From an uncultured Clostridia bacterium (GTDB taxonomy: Bacteria > Bacillota > Clostridia > Oscillospirales > Acutalibacteraceae): 36,239 nucleotides of DNA. This document shows positions 24,685-31,685 of the stretch, in pieces. The stretch lies in assembly GCA_947572385.1 (NCBI GenBank), contig CANPBX010000023.1:1-36239 (forward strand). Direction: 5' to 3'. Below the pieces are notes generated by a model. That model was not told the origin of the DNA. It saw only the letters and a list, made by a program, of their open reading frames with translations, and did no database searches. The position numbers and the translations under genes were made by a program. How positions within the stretch are numbered: the first letter of the stretch is position 1; each line of letters begins with the position of its first letter.

Positions 24685-25603
24685 TCTGACCCATGGCGGC
24701 ATGCTGGCGCTGGCGGCGTTCATATGGGGGACGGCATTTGTGGCCCAGAGCCTTGGAATGGAGCATATCGGCCCCTGTGCCTTTAACGGCGCGAGGAGCT
24801 TTGTAGGGTGCATAGTCCTGCTGCCGGTGATCGCAGCGGGCAGGAGACTGCGGGGAGCGGGAAAGGTCCAGGGGGGCAGCGCCCCATTGCAGGGCCAGAG
24901 CCCCAAGGTCCTATGGCTCGGCGGCGCCGCATGCGGAGTGCTGCTGGCAGGAGCAAGCCTTCTGCAACAGGCAAGCCTGCAATACACTACCGCTGGAAAG
25001 GCAGGCTTCCTGACCTCCCTATACATAGTGATAGTCCCGGTACTGGGCATATTCCTGGGCCGCAAGGCCGGCGGAAGGGTCTGGGCGGCGGTAGTGCTTG
25101 CACTGGCAGGGGCATACCTACTGAGCGCAGCGGGCGGCGGCGAGGGCTTCTCCATAGGCCTGGGCGACAGCCTGGTAATGATATGCGCTGTTATATTCTC
25201 CATGCACATCATGGTAATAGACTGGGTATCCCCAAAGGTAAATGGAATACAGCTCTCCTGCATCCAGTTTCTGGTGGCAGGAATAATATCCGTAATATGC
25301 GCGGCGATTCTGGAGCGGGACAGCTTCACCTTAAGCGGCCTGCTGGCCTCCTGGGGCCCGCTGCTCTACGTGGGGGTATTATCCAGCGGAGTCGCCTATA
25401 CTCTGCAGATAGTGGGCCAGTCCGGTCTGAACCCGGCGGTGGCCTCCCTTATCATGAGCCTGGAGTCGGTGTTCGCAGCCATATCCGGCTGGCTGGTGCT
25501 GAACCAGCCCCTTTCCGGGCGGGAGCTTGCAGGCTGTGCACTGGTGTTCTCTGGGGTCATACTGGCCCAGCTTCCGGGAAGAAAAGCGGCGGGAAACAGG
25601 TAG
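24671..25603 (+). CDS. EamA-family (DMT) transporter
   Basis: A 310-residue drug/metabolite-superfamily membrane protein with two EamA repeats (about 8-140 and 165-300) and ten predicted helices. FIWGTAFVAQSLGMEHIGP is the usual first helix, and the second repeat ends in SLESVFAAISGWLVLNQPL, a strong family signature. The start overlaps the MATE stop by 14 bp and GGAGG lies upstream of it, inside the MATE coding end. Likely exports an amino acid or metabolite. Substrate unknown. Confidence 0.92.
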   Translation: MDRRDLTHGGMLALAAFIWGTAFVAQSLGMEHIGPCAFNGARSFVGCIVLLPVIAAGRRLRGAGKVQGGSAPLQGQSPKVLWLGGAACGVLLAGASLLQQASLQYTTAGKAGFLTSLYIVIVPVLGIFLGRKAGGRVWAAVVLALAGAYLLSAAGGGEGFSIGLGDSLVMICAVIFSMHIMVIDWVSPKVNGIQLSCIQFLVAGIISVICAAILERDSFTLSGLLASWGPLLYVGVLSSGVAYTLQIVGQSGLNPAVASLIMSLESVFAAISGWLVLNQPLSGRELAGCALVFSGVILAQLPGRKAAGNR

Positions 25604-25654
25604 ACTTGGGGAACTACCCAAAAAATATTATTTTATCCTGAAAGGAAAAGAATC

Positions 25655-26362
25655 ATGAGAATCATCGAGGTCGAAAGCTACGAAAAGCTCAGCGCCCTTG
25701 CGGCGGACATTATCGGCGCACAGGTGCTCCTAAAGCCCGACTGCGTGCTGGGCCTTGCCACAGGCTCCTCGCCTTTGGGGACCTACTCAAACCTTGTGAA
25801 GCGCTATGAGGCGGGGCTCCTGGACTTCTCCCGGGTGCGCACGGTGAACCTGGACGAGTACTGCGGGCTCAAGGGCGACGACCCCCAGAGCTACCGGTAT
25901 TTTATGGACACGAATCTGTTCAATAAGGTGAATGTGAAGAAGGAGAACACCAACCTGCCCGACGGCTCCGCGGCGGATATGGAGGCCGAGAGCGAGCGCT
26001 ACGAGGCCCTGGTGGAGGGCTTGGGCTGGCCTGATCTACAGCTTCTGGGCATAGGCCAGAACGGGCATATCGGTTTTAACGAGCCCGAGGATAATTTCCC
26101 TACTAAGGTACACATGGTGAAGCTCACTGAGAGCACCATCAAGGCCAACTCCCGGCTGTTTGACAGGCCAGAGGACGTGCCCACCCACGCAGTTACCATG
26201 GGCATTGGGGCTATTATGAAAGCCAAAAGGGTGCTGCTTATAGCGGGCGCAGATAAGGCCGGGATCGTGGAGCGGGCCTTCAGGGGCCCGGTGACCCCCC
26301 AGGTCCCTGCGTCCATCCTGCAGCTGCACAGGGATGCCACAGTGATCTTCAGCAGGGCGTAA
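25655..26362 (+). CDS. nagB: Glucosamine-6-phosphate deaminase
   Basis: A 235-residue enzyme converting glucosamine 6-phosphate to fructose 6-phosphate and ammonia. Phosphate loop GLATGSSPLGTY (33-44), Asp67 in VNLDEYCGL, and the catalytic segment GIGQNGHIGFNEP with His138 and Glu143 are present. The position of the E. coli Asp141 is Asn136 here, as in other Firmicute NagB enzymes such as that of Bacillus, so it is not a defect. The start follows GAAAGGAAAAG. No nagA is adjacent. It is about 30 residues shorter than the E. coli enzyme, as is usual for the Firmicute form. Confidence 0.96.
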   Translation: MRIIEVESYEKLSALAADIIGAQVLLKPDCVLGLATGSSPLGTYSNLVKRYEAGLLDFSRVRTVNLDEYCGLKGDDPQSYRYFMDTNLFNKVNVKKENTNLPDGSAADMEAESERYEALVEGLGWPDLQLLGIGQNGHIGFNEPEDNFPTKVHMVKLTESTIKANSRLFDRPEDVPTHAVTMGIGAIMKAKRVLLIAGADKAGIVERAFRGPVTPQVPASILQLHRDATVIFSRA

Positions 26363-26388
26363 GATAAGTTAAGATATGAAAGTATTGG

Positions 26389-26432
26389 CACCGCCTCCGG
26401 CTGCCGCATAGAATGTGGCGAGGGAGGCGGTG
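26389..26432 (+). promoter_or_regulatory. Long mRNA hairpin sequestering a ribosome binding site
   Basis: CACCGCCTCC (26389-26398) pairs perfectly with GGAGGCGGTG (26423-26432). Inside, GCCGCAT (26403-26409) pairs with ATGTGGC (26413-26419) with one G-U pair and a three-base loop. The 3' arm contains AGGGAGG, the only good ribosome binding site for the gene starting at 26436. No T-run follows, so this is not a typical terminator. Confidence 0.65.
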
Positions 26433-26435
26433 TCT

Positions 26436-26747
26436 GTGAATGTAGTAGTTTTGATCTTGGCGCTTTTACTTATGGCTATAGGCGCCGGCGAGCTGATACG
26501 CTGGGCCGGGGAGCGGGCCTTCAGGCCCGAGTGCTGCCCTGGCAGGACAGTGCTTCTGCTGCTGCCGGGAAGCCCGGAGGACTGCGAGGGGCTCATACGC
26601 CAGGCGGCGGCCCGCTTTGACGGCTATACGGCCCTATGCGTTGTGAAGGACCGGGAGAGCCGGGAGATAGCCGGGAGGCTTCGGGAGCGCTATAAAATGC
26701 TGGAAGTCTGCGGGCCGGAGGAGCTGGAGAGGTTCCTTGGCCCCTAA
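26436..26747 (+). CDS. Small membrane-anchored protein upstream of recD2
   Basis: A 103-residue protein that I do not recognise. One N-terminal membrane helix (NVVVLILALLLMAIGAGELI, residues 2-21) is followed by a soluble part with a Rossmann-like pattern (TVLLLLPGSPEDCEGLIRQAA, then ALCVVKDRESREIAGRLRERY). GTG at 26436 is chosen because AGGGAGG lies 8-9 nt upstream; GTG codons at 26415 and 26430 are also in frame. Its end overlaps the open frame of recD2. Its ribosome binding site is buried in a hairpin. Confidence 0.65.
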   Translation: MNVVVLILALLLMAIGAGELIRWAGERAFRPECCPGRTVLLLLPGSPEDCEGLIRQAAARFDGYTALCVVKDRESREIAGRLRERYKMLEVCGPEELERFLGP

Positions 26748-26772
26748 AACTCATGCGGGGAGGCGGGATACC

Positions 26773-28998
26773 TTGGAGGGGATGGAGCTGGAGCAGCTGC
26801 AGGGACAGGTGCTCAATGTGGTATTCAGGAATGAGAAAAACCAGTATACGGTGCTTGTGCTCCAGAGGGAGGATGACGGCGAGGAGGCCACGGTCGTCGG
26901 CATGATCCCTCTTGTGAGCGAGGGGGAGGAGCTCCTGGTCTACGGACGCTGGGAGAATAACTCCAGCTATGGGCCCCAGTTCAGGGCCGAGGCCGTGGAG
27001 CACCGGCGCCCTGTCACCGAGGAGGGGATGCTGAGGTATCTCTCCTCCGGCAGGGTGAGGGGCGTGGGCAGGGCTCTTGCCGGGCGCATTATCGACACCT
27101 TTGGGGTGCAGGCCCTGGAGGTGATAGAAAGCGACCCGGACAGACTGGCCCAGGTAAAGGGAATCTCAAGGGAGAAGGCAGGGGAGATAAGCGGGGAGTA
27201 TAACCGCATTAAGGGGCTCCAGGAGCTGATGACCTTCCTCGGGGGCTTCGGGGTGCAGCCGGAGTACGCCATGCTGGTGTGGAAGAAGTTTGGCGACGAG
27301 TCCTTTGACTGCATACAGGGCGACCCCTACTCCCTCTGCGACCCGGACATAGGCGTGAGCTTCCAGGTGGCGGACCAGATAGCCCAGGCCCATGAGCGCC
27401 CCCAGGACGACATAAGCCGGGTGCAGGCGGGGGTGGTGTATACCCTCCGGCACAATGTGGACAACGGGCACACCTGTGTGCCCAGGGACGCCTTGGTGCG
27501 TGTCTCAGCCCGGATGCTGGGGGTGGAGCAGGAGCTGGCGGAGGAGGCGGTAGCCGAGCTCTGCGGGCAGTTCCAGCTTATGAGCGAGGAGTTTTTAGGG
27601 CGTAAGTATGTCTTCCTGCAGCAGCAGCACCTCTATGAGCAGTACATAGCCGGGCGCATGAAGGCCATGCTGGGGGCCTCAGACCGGGCCCTGGGCGGCG
27701 CAGATATGCAGATCGCCGTTATAGAGGAGCGTGAGGGCATAGAGTATGCCGGAAAACAGCGGGAGGCCATAAAAGCCGCCATGGAGCAGGGAGTGCTGAT
27801 ACTTACAGGAGGCCCCGGCACCGGTAAGACAACTACGCTTAACGCCATAATCCGCATACTTAAACAGGCCGGGGAGCGGGTCCTGTTAGCCGCGCCCACC
27901 GGCAGGGCGGCAAAGAGGATGAGCGAGCTCACCGGCGAGGAGGCGAAGACCATCCACCGCATGCTGCAGGTGGACTGGGACGAGCTGGACCGTCCCGTAT
28001 TCACCCGCAACGAGAGGAACCCTCTGGAGTGCGAGTGCCTGGTGATAGACGAAATGTCCATGGTGGACGCCTATGTATTCGAGAGCGTGCTGCGGGCGCT
28101 GCCCCTGGGGTGCAGGCTCATACTGGTGGGTGACAGCGACCAGCTTCCGTCCGTTGGGGCGGGGAACGTGCTGGGGGACCTTATCGCCTCGGGGCTTTTC
28201 CCCACCGTGCAGCTAAAGGAGGTATTCAGGCAGTCCATGCAGAGCCTTATTATTTCCAACGCCCACAGGATAGTTGCGGGGAATATGCCCGAGCTCAGGC
28301 GCCGGGACAACGACTTTTTCTTCCTGCCGGTCAAGGGGGTTGAGGAGGCAAGGGAGCTGGTGGCCGCCCTGTGCAGCAGGCGGCTCCCCGGCAGCTACGG
28401 CTACTCCCCCCTTGATGACATCCAGGTGCTCTGCCCAAGCAGGAGGGGGGAGCTTGGCACGGTGGAGCTGAATAAGCTTTTGAGAGAAGCTGTGAACCCT
28501 CCGACAGAGGGCAGGCCGCAGGTCAAGATAGGGGGCCAGCTCTTTAGGGAGGGCGACAAGGTCATGCACGTACACAACGATTATCAGCTCCCCTGGACCC
28601 GGGAGGACGACACCGAGGGTCAGGGGGTCTATAACGGGGACATGGGCGTTATCCAGCGCATAGACAAGCCCGGCGGGGCCATCGAGGTGAAGATAGACGA
28701 CAAGCTGGTAATTTACGACTTCGATAAGGCCGAGTACGAGCTCGAGCCCGCCTACGCCGTCACCGTCCATAAGAGCCAGGGCAACGAGTTCACCGCCGTG
28801 ATAATCCCGGTGATGAAGGTGCCCCAGCAGCTCTGCTACCGCAACCTTTTCTACACGGCGGTCACCAGGGCGAAGAAGCTGCTTATCCTGGTGGGCGAGG
28901 CCGGGATGGTGCGCAGGATGGTGGAAAATGACAGGAAGTGCCTGAGGATAACCGGGCTGAGGCACTTTTTGGAGCGGGAGAGCGGGGCTGTGATTTAG
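26773..28998 (+). CDS. recD2: RecD2 family ATP-dependent DNA helicase
   Basis: A 741-residue superfamily 1B 5'-3' helicase of the RecD2 type, which works without RecB/RecC in genome maintenance. The N-terminal OB-like and helix-hairpin-helix region (about 1-190; SSGRVRGVGRALAGRI, DRLAQVKGISREKAGEI) is followed by motor domains with Walker A GGPGTGKT (Lys352), Walker B VIDEMSMVD (Asp426, Glu427), a GDSDQLPSVGAG motif III, and the C-terminal YAVTVHKSQGNEF and VTRAKKLL motifs. TTG at 26773 is preferred because GGGGAGG lies 9 nt upstream. ATG 26782 is too close to its GGAGG, and a TTG at 26737 would overlap the previous gene. Its last 4 bp overlap the convergent XRE gene. Confidence 0.94.
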   Translation: MEGMELEQLQGQVLNVVFRNEKNQYTVLVLQREDDGEEATVVGMIPLVSEGEELLVYGRWENNSSYGPQFRAEAVEHRRPVTEEGMLRYLSSGRVRGVGRALAGRIIDTFGVQALEVIESDPDRLAQVKGISREKAGEISGEYNRIKGLQELMTFLGGFGVQPEYAMLVWKKFGDESFDCIQGDPYSLCDPDIGVSFQVADQIAQAHERPQDDISRVQAGVVYTLRHNVDNGHTCVPRDALVRVSARMLGVEQELAEEAVAELCGQFQLMSEEFLGRKYVFLQQQHLYEQYIAGRMKAMLGASDRALGGADMQIAVIEEREGIEYAGKQREAIKAAMEQGVLILTGGPGTGKTTTLNAIIRILKQAGERVLLAAPTGRAAKRMSELTGEEAKTIHRMLQVDWDELDRPVFTRNERNPLECECLVIDEMSMVDAYVFESVLRALPLGCRLILVGDSDQLPSVGAGNVLGDLIASGLFPTVQLKEVFRQSMQSLIISNAHRIVAGNMPELRRRDNDFFFLPVKGVEEARELVAALCSRRLPGSYGYSPLDDIQVLCPSRRGELGTVELNKLLREAVNPPTEGRPQVKIGGQLFREGDKVMHVHNDYQLPWTREDDTEGQGVYNGDMGVIQRIDKPGGAIEVKIDDKLVIYDFDKAEYELEPAYAVTVHKSQGNEFTAVIIPVMKVPQQLCYRNLFYTAVTRAKKLLILVGEAGMVRRMVENDRKCLRITGLRHFLERESGAVI

Positions 28999-29207
28999 CA
29001 GAGGCCCAGCAGGAAGTCTGCGGACACGCCCAGTATCTGGCAGATTTTTGCAAGGCATTCAAGGGTGGGCTGGATACGGCCTGTTTCGTAGTAGGTGTAC
29101 GCTGGGCGGGAGATGGAGAGTTTATCGGCCATTTCTCTCTGAGTGAGTTCGGCGGCTTTGCGGGCGGAGCGCAGTTTGCAAGTAAACCCCTGTCGAAAGT
29201 CGGACAT
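28995..29207 (-). CDS. XRE-family transcriptional regulator
   Basis: A 70-residue single-domain Cro/CI-type DNA-binding protein. The helix-turn-helix runs over about residues 10-64 (LRSARKAAELTQREMADKLSISRPAYTYYETG region, then PTLECLAKICQILGVSADFLLG). GGGAGG precedes the ATG. It is convergent with recD2, overlapping by 4 bp, and divergent from a second XRE gene. Probably autoregulates the shared intergenic region. Confidence 0.88.
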   Translation of the reverse strand: MSDFRQGFTCKLRSARKAAELTQREMADKLSISRPAYTYYETGRIQPTLECLAKICQILGVSADFLLGLC

Positions 29208-29238
29208 AAGATTCCTCCCTTGTAAAGTTATATCTAAA

Positions 29239-29252
29239 TTCTTAGAACTAGT
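29239..29252. promoter_or_regulatory. Candidate operator in the divergent XRE interval
   Basis: TTCTTAGAA (29239-29247) is a perfect short dyad, overlapped by the palindrome ACTAGT (29247-29252). It lies between the minus-strand -10 box and the start of the XRE gene at 29207, where a repressor would block transcription. Weak evidence. Confidence 0.3.
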
Positions 29253-29258
29253 ATCTTT

Positions 29259-29288
29259 ATTGTAACACGGCTATACTATATTTGTCAA
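29259..29288 (-). promoter_or_regulatory. Promoter of the minus-strand XRE gene
   Basis: On the minus strand perfect TTGACA (29288-29283), an 18-bp spacer and TACAAT (29264-29259), about 52 bp upstream of the ATG. Confidence 0.7.
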
Positions 29289-29316
29289 TTTCTTTTGCTT
29301 TAAAGGTGGGAAAAAT

Positions 29317-29547
29317 ATGGGCGAATATGGTACGATAAAGATACATCTTGCCGAATTATTAGAGCAAAGCGGCATGAGTAAGAACAAACTCAGCCACCGT
29401 GCGGAGCTTCAGCGTACTCAGCTAAACCATTACTGCAACGGCACCGTCACCAGGCTTGATGTGGACGTGCTGGCAAGGATATGTACAGTGATGGAGTGCG
29501 GGATAGGTGAACTGCTGGAGTTTGTGCCCCCGGAGAATAAAAGTTAA
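29317..29547 (+). CDS. XRE-family regulator (YozG-like)
   Basis: A 76-residue single-domain HTH protein of the small Cro/CI type (HTH_26-like). IHLAELLEQSGMSKNKLSHRAEL, then TQLNHYCNG and LDVDVLARICTVMECGIGELLEFV are typical. AAAGGTGGG precedes the ATG. Its stop overlaps the next start by one base (TAATG), so the two regulators are translationally coupled. Confidence 0.85.
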   Translation: MGEYGTIKIHLAELLEQSGMSKNKLSHRAELQRTQLNHYCNGTVTRLDVDVLARICTVMECGIGELLEFVPPENKS

Positions 29548-29792
29548 TGGAGTTTAATGAAGCAGCGGCGGCAGCGGTTTTGCGCCGGCTAAGAAAGAAG
29601 CGCGGGCTTTCCCAGGAGGTTTTAAGCGGCCTTGCGGCAATGGCAAGGTCGCATTTGAGCATGGTGGAGACCGGAGACATGCTGCCAACCTTACCGACCC
29701 TCTGGCGGCTGGCTGAGGCTTTTGACATGCGGCCCAGCGGACTGGTAGCACTGATCGAGGAAGAGATGGAGAAGATGGAAAAGGGCGACTGA
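29547..29792 (+). CDS. XRE-family transcriptional regulator
   Basis: An 81-residue single-domain HTH protein. LRRLRKKRGLSQEVLSGLAAMARSHLSMVETGD is the helix-turn-helix region (about residues 12-44), followed by PTLPTLWRLAEAFDMRPSGLVALIEEE. It starts within the stop codon of the preceding regulator and ends just before the ABC-F promoter. A target in the neighbouring ABC-F or recD2 region is possible but not shown. Confidence 0.87.
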   Translation: MEFNEAAAAAVLRRLRKKRGLSQEVLSGLAAMARSHLSMVETGDMLPTLPTLWRLAEAFDMRPSGLVALIEEEMEKMEKGD

Positions 29793-29811
29793 GGTACGCG
29801 TAAATTCCCCC

Positions 29812-29840
29812 TTGACAACTCCCTCCCGTTATGCTATCAT
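29812..29840 (+). promoter_or_regulatory. Promoter of the ABC-F gene
   Basis: Perfect TTGACA (29812-29817), a 17-bp spacer and TATCAT (29835-29840). Expected initiation near 29847 leaves a leader of about 200 nt before the ABC-F start at 30049. Confidence 0.8.
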
Positions 29841-29846
29841 GATCCC

Positions 29847-30048
29847 AGCAAAACAGGAACGGAGTTGAAAAGATGTTGAAATAAGCTCAAACGTCTAGGC
29901 ATTATTGATGCGCCGGGTCTATGGCCCGGGGCTGGTTTTTGCCGGGTCTTGGGCTTGTTGCGCGTCTTTTTTGAGTTTTTGCGTCTTTTTTAGTGGACGC
30001 TCTGTGCGCATATGTCCAGATCCGGCGCTGGGATTGGAGGTATGCGCA
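29847..30048 (+). promoter_or_regulatory. ABC-F leader with three-codon uORF and attenuator-like structure
   Basis: The leader has GGAG (29861-29864) 8 nt before ATG-TTG-AAA-TAA (29873-29884), a Met-Leu-Lys uORF. CTCAAA (29886-29891) can pair with TTTGAG (29970-29975). A CCGGG/CCCGG hairpin around 29912-29930 is followed by GGTTTTT. Two further T-runs and a GCGTC/GACGC stem lie at 29963-30000. Known ribosome-protecting ABC-F genes are often controlled by antibiotic-induced stalling on tiny uORFs that relieves termination. This leader fits that scheme. The exact alternative folds were judged by eye. Confidence 0.6.
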
Positions 30049-31587
30049 TTGCTGCAAATAAGAGACTTGAGCATAAGTATGAAGAAGGACCTGCGCCCGC
30101 TCATTGAGGGGTTTAGCTTTGCCCTGGATCCCGGGGACAGGGTGGCTGTAGTGGGTGAGGAGGGGGACGGCAAGTCCACGCTCCTCAAGGTGATCTATGA
30201 CGCGGATATGGTCGAGGGCTACGCCGAGTGGAGCGGGCAGGTGCTGAGAGACGGCCTGCTGCTGGGGTATCTTGAGCAGGAGGTGGGGCCTGGGGACGGG
30301 GCCCTCTCCGGGTACGAGTTCTGCTGTAAGGAGCCCGCGTTTCTGGAGAGCTCCACAGGCGAGCTGGCTTTTGCGGCCGGGAAGCTGGGGATGCCTGTGG
30401 AACTGTTCTACACGGATAGGCCGGTGGGCACTCTATCAGGGGGCGAGAAGGTAAAGCTCAGAATGGCCCTCCTGACTCTCAGGAAGCCGGACGTGTACCT
30501 TTTAGACGAGCCCAGTAATGATCTGGACGTGGAGACCATGGAGTGGCTGGAGGAGTTTATCTTAAACTGCGGCAGGCCGGTGATGTACATCTCCCACGAC
30601 GAGGCGCTGCTGGAGAACACCGCAAATGTAGTGCTGCATATCGAGCAGCTTAGAAGGAAGACCCTGCCCCGGTGGACCGTGGCAAAAATGGGCTATAGGC
30701 AGTATGTGGAGGAGCGGCTGGGCCGAATGGAAAAGCAGGCCCGGCTTGCCCGCAAGGAGCGGGAGGAGGACCGCAAGCGCCAGGAGAAAATACGCAGAAT
30801 GGAGCAGCAGGTGCAGCACCGTATGGATAGCATCAGCCATGCCGAGCGGGACACGGTAGCGCGGCTGCTGAAAAAGAAGATGAAGTCCGTGAAGTCCATG
30901 GAGCACCGTTATGACCGGGAGCGGGGGGACATGACCGAGCTCCCGGAAACCGAGGAGGCTATTTTAGTGGGCTTCGGCCCGGGAGTGAGCATACCTGCCG
31001 GGAAGACGGTGCTGGAGCTGGAGCTGCCGGAGCTCCGCGCGGAGGACGGCGCGCTGCTGTCTGAGGGCATACAGCTCAATGCGCGCGGGCCGGAGCATAT
31101 CTGCATAACCGGCAGGAACGGCGCGGGGAAGACCACCCTGCTGAGGAGGATAGCCGCCGTGATGCTTCCAAGAGGTGATATCAGGGCGGGCTATATGCCC
31201 CAGAGCTACACCGAGACAGTGGACCAGAGCCTGACCCCGGTAGAGTTTTTGACCGGCGGCAGCGGCGAAAAGGCGGTCTTGACCCGGGCCAAGACCTGTC
31301 TTGGCAGCATGAAGTACACCCCTGAGGAGTGCAGCCACAGTATAAGTGGGCTCTCAGGCGGGCAGAAGGCCAAGCTCTTCCTTCTGAAGATGATACTGGA
31401 CAGCAATAATGTGCTGATCCTGGACGAGCCCACCCGGAACTTCAGCCCGCTCTCAGGGCCGGTTATCCGCAGGATGCTGAAGGATTTTCCCGGCTGCATA
31501 ATAAGCGTCTCCCATGACCGGCGGTTCATTGAGGAGGTGGGTGAAAACGTGTATGAGCTAACCGAAAATGGACTGGTAAAAATATAA
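30049..31587 (+). CDS. ABC-F family ATPase, probable ribosome protection protein
   Basis: A 512-residue soluble twin-ABC protein without membrane helices. Domain 1: Walker A GEEGDGKST (Lys42), signature LSGGEKVKLRM, Walker B LLDEPSNDLD. A charged coiled-coil linker (about 205-300, rich in Arg/Lys/Glu) corresponds to the tRNA-reaching interdomain arm. Domain 2: Walker A GRNGAGKTT (Lys361), signature LSGGQKAKLFL, Walker B LILDEPTRNFSPLSG (Asp459). The normal NHLD D-loop is replaced by RNFS in domain 2. TTG 30049 is the start because TTGGAGG lies 8 nt upstream and MLQIRDLSI matches the family. An upstream-extended frame from 29905 runs through the leader and is not translated. Role in antibiotic resistance is inferred. 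Confidence 0.88.
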   Translation: MLQIRDLSISMKKDLRPLIEGFSFALDPGDRVAVVGEEGDGKSTLLKVIYDADMVEGYAEWSGQVLRDGLLLGYLEQEVGPGDGALSGYEFCCKEPAFLESSTGELAFAAGKLGMPVELFYTDRPVGTLSGGEKVKLRMALLTLRKPDVYLLDEPSNDLDVETMEWLEEFILNCGRPVMYISHDEALLENTANVVLHIEQLRRKTLPRWTVAKMGYRQYVEERLGRMEKQARLARKEREEDRKRQEKIRRMEQQVQHRMDSISHAERDTVARLLKKKMKSVKSMEHRYDRERGDMTELPETEEAILVGFGPGVSIPAGKTVLELELPELRAEDGALLSEGIQLNARGPEHICITGRNGAGKTTLLRRIAAVMLPRGDIRAGYMPQSYTETVDQSLTPVEFLTGGSGEKAVLTRAKTCLGSMKYTPEECSHSISGLSGGQKAKLFLLKMILDSNNVLILDEPTRNFSPLSGPVIRRMLKDFPGCIISVSHDRRFIEEVGENVYELTENGLVKI

Positions 31588-31593
31588 AAAATA

Positions 31594-31622
31594 TTGACAT
31601 TTGCCCTCAGAGATTCTATAAT
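31594..31622 (+). promoter_or_regulatory. Consensus promoter of the hybrid kinase gene
   Basis: Perfect TTGACA (31594-31599), a 17-bp spacer and perfect TATAAT (31617-31622). Confidence 0.88.
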
Positions 31623-31641
31623 AATATGATAGAGGATCCCT

Positions 31642-31662
31642 GCGGGCAAGGATTTTGTCCGC
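31642..31662 (+). other. 5'-leader hairpin of the hybrid kinase gene
   Basis: GCGGGCAA (31642-31649) pairs with TTGTCCGC (31655-31662), with one G-U pair and a five-base loop. It lies in the leader 10 nt before GGAGGT. There is no T-run. Confidence 0.45.
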
Positions 31663-31685
31663 GGTAAAATATGGAGGTAGTGAGG

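Noticed and set aside
28213-29058. 281-codon open frame on the minus strand
   Set aside because: It is antisense to recD2 and the start of the XRE gene, without motifs or start signals.
29905-30048. Upstream extension of the ABC-F coding frame from 29905
   Set aside because: The extra 48 residues are Cys/Phe-rich and unrelated to ABC-F proteins. They lie in the structured leader, and the TTG at 30049 has TTGGAGG 8 nt upstream.
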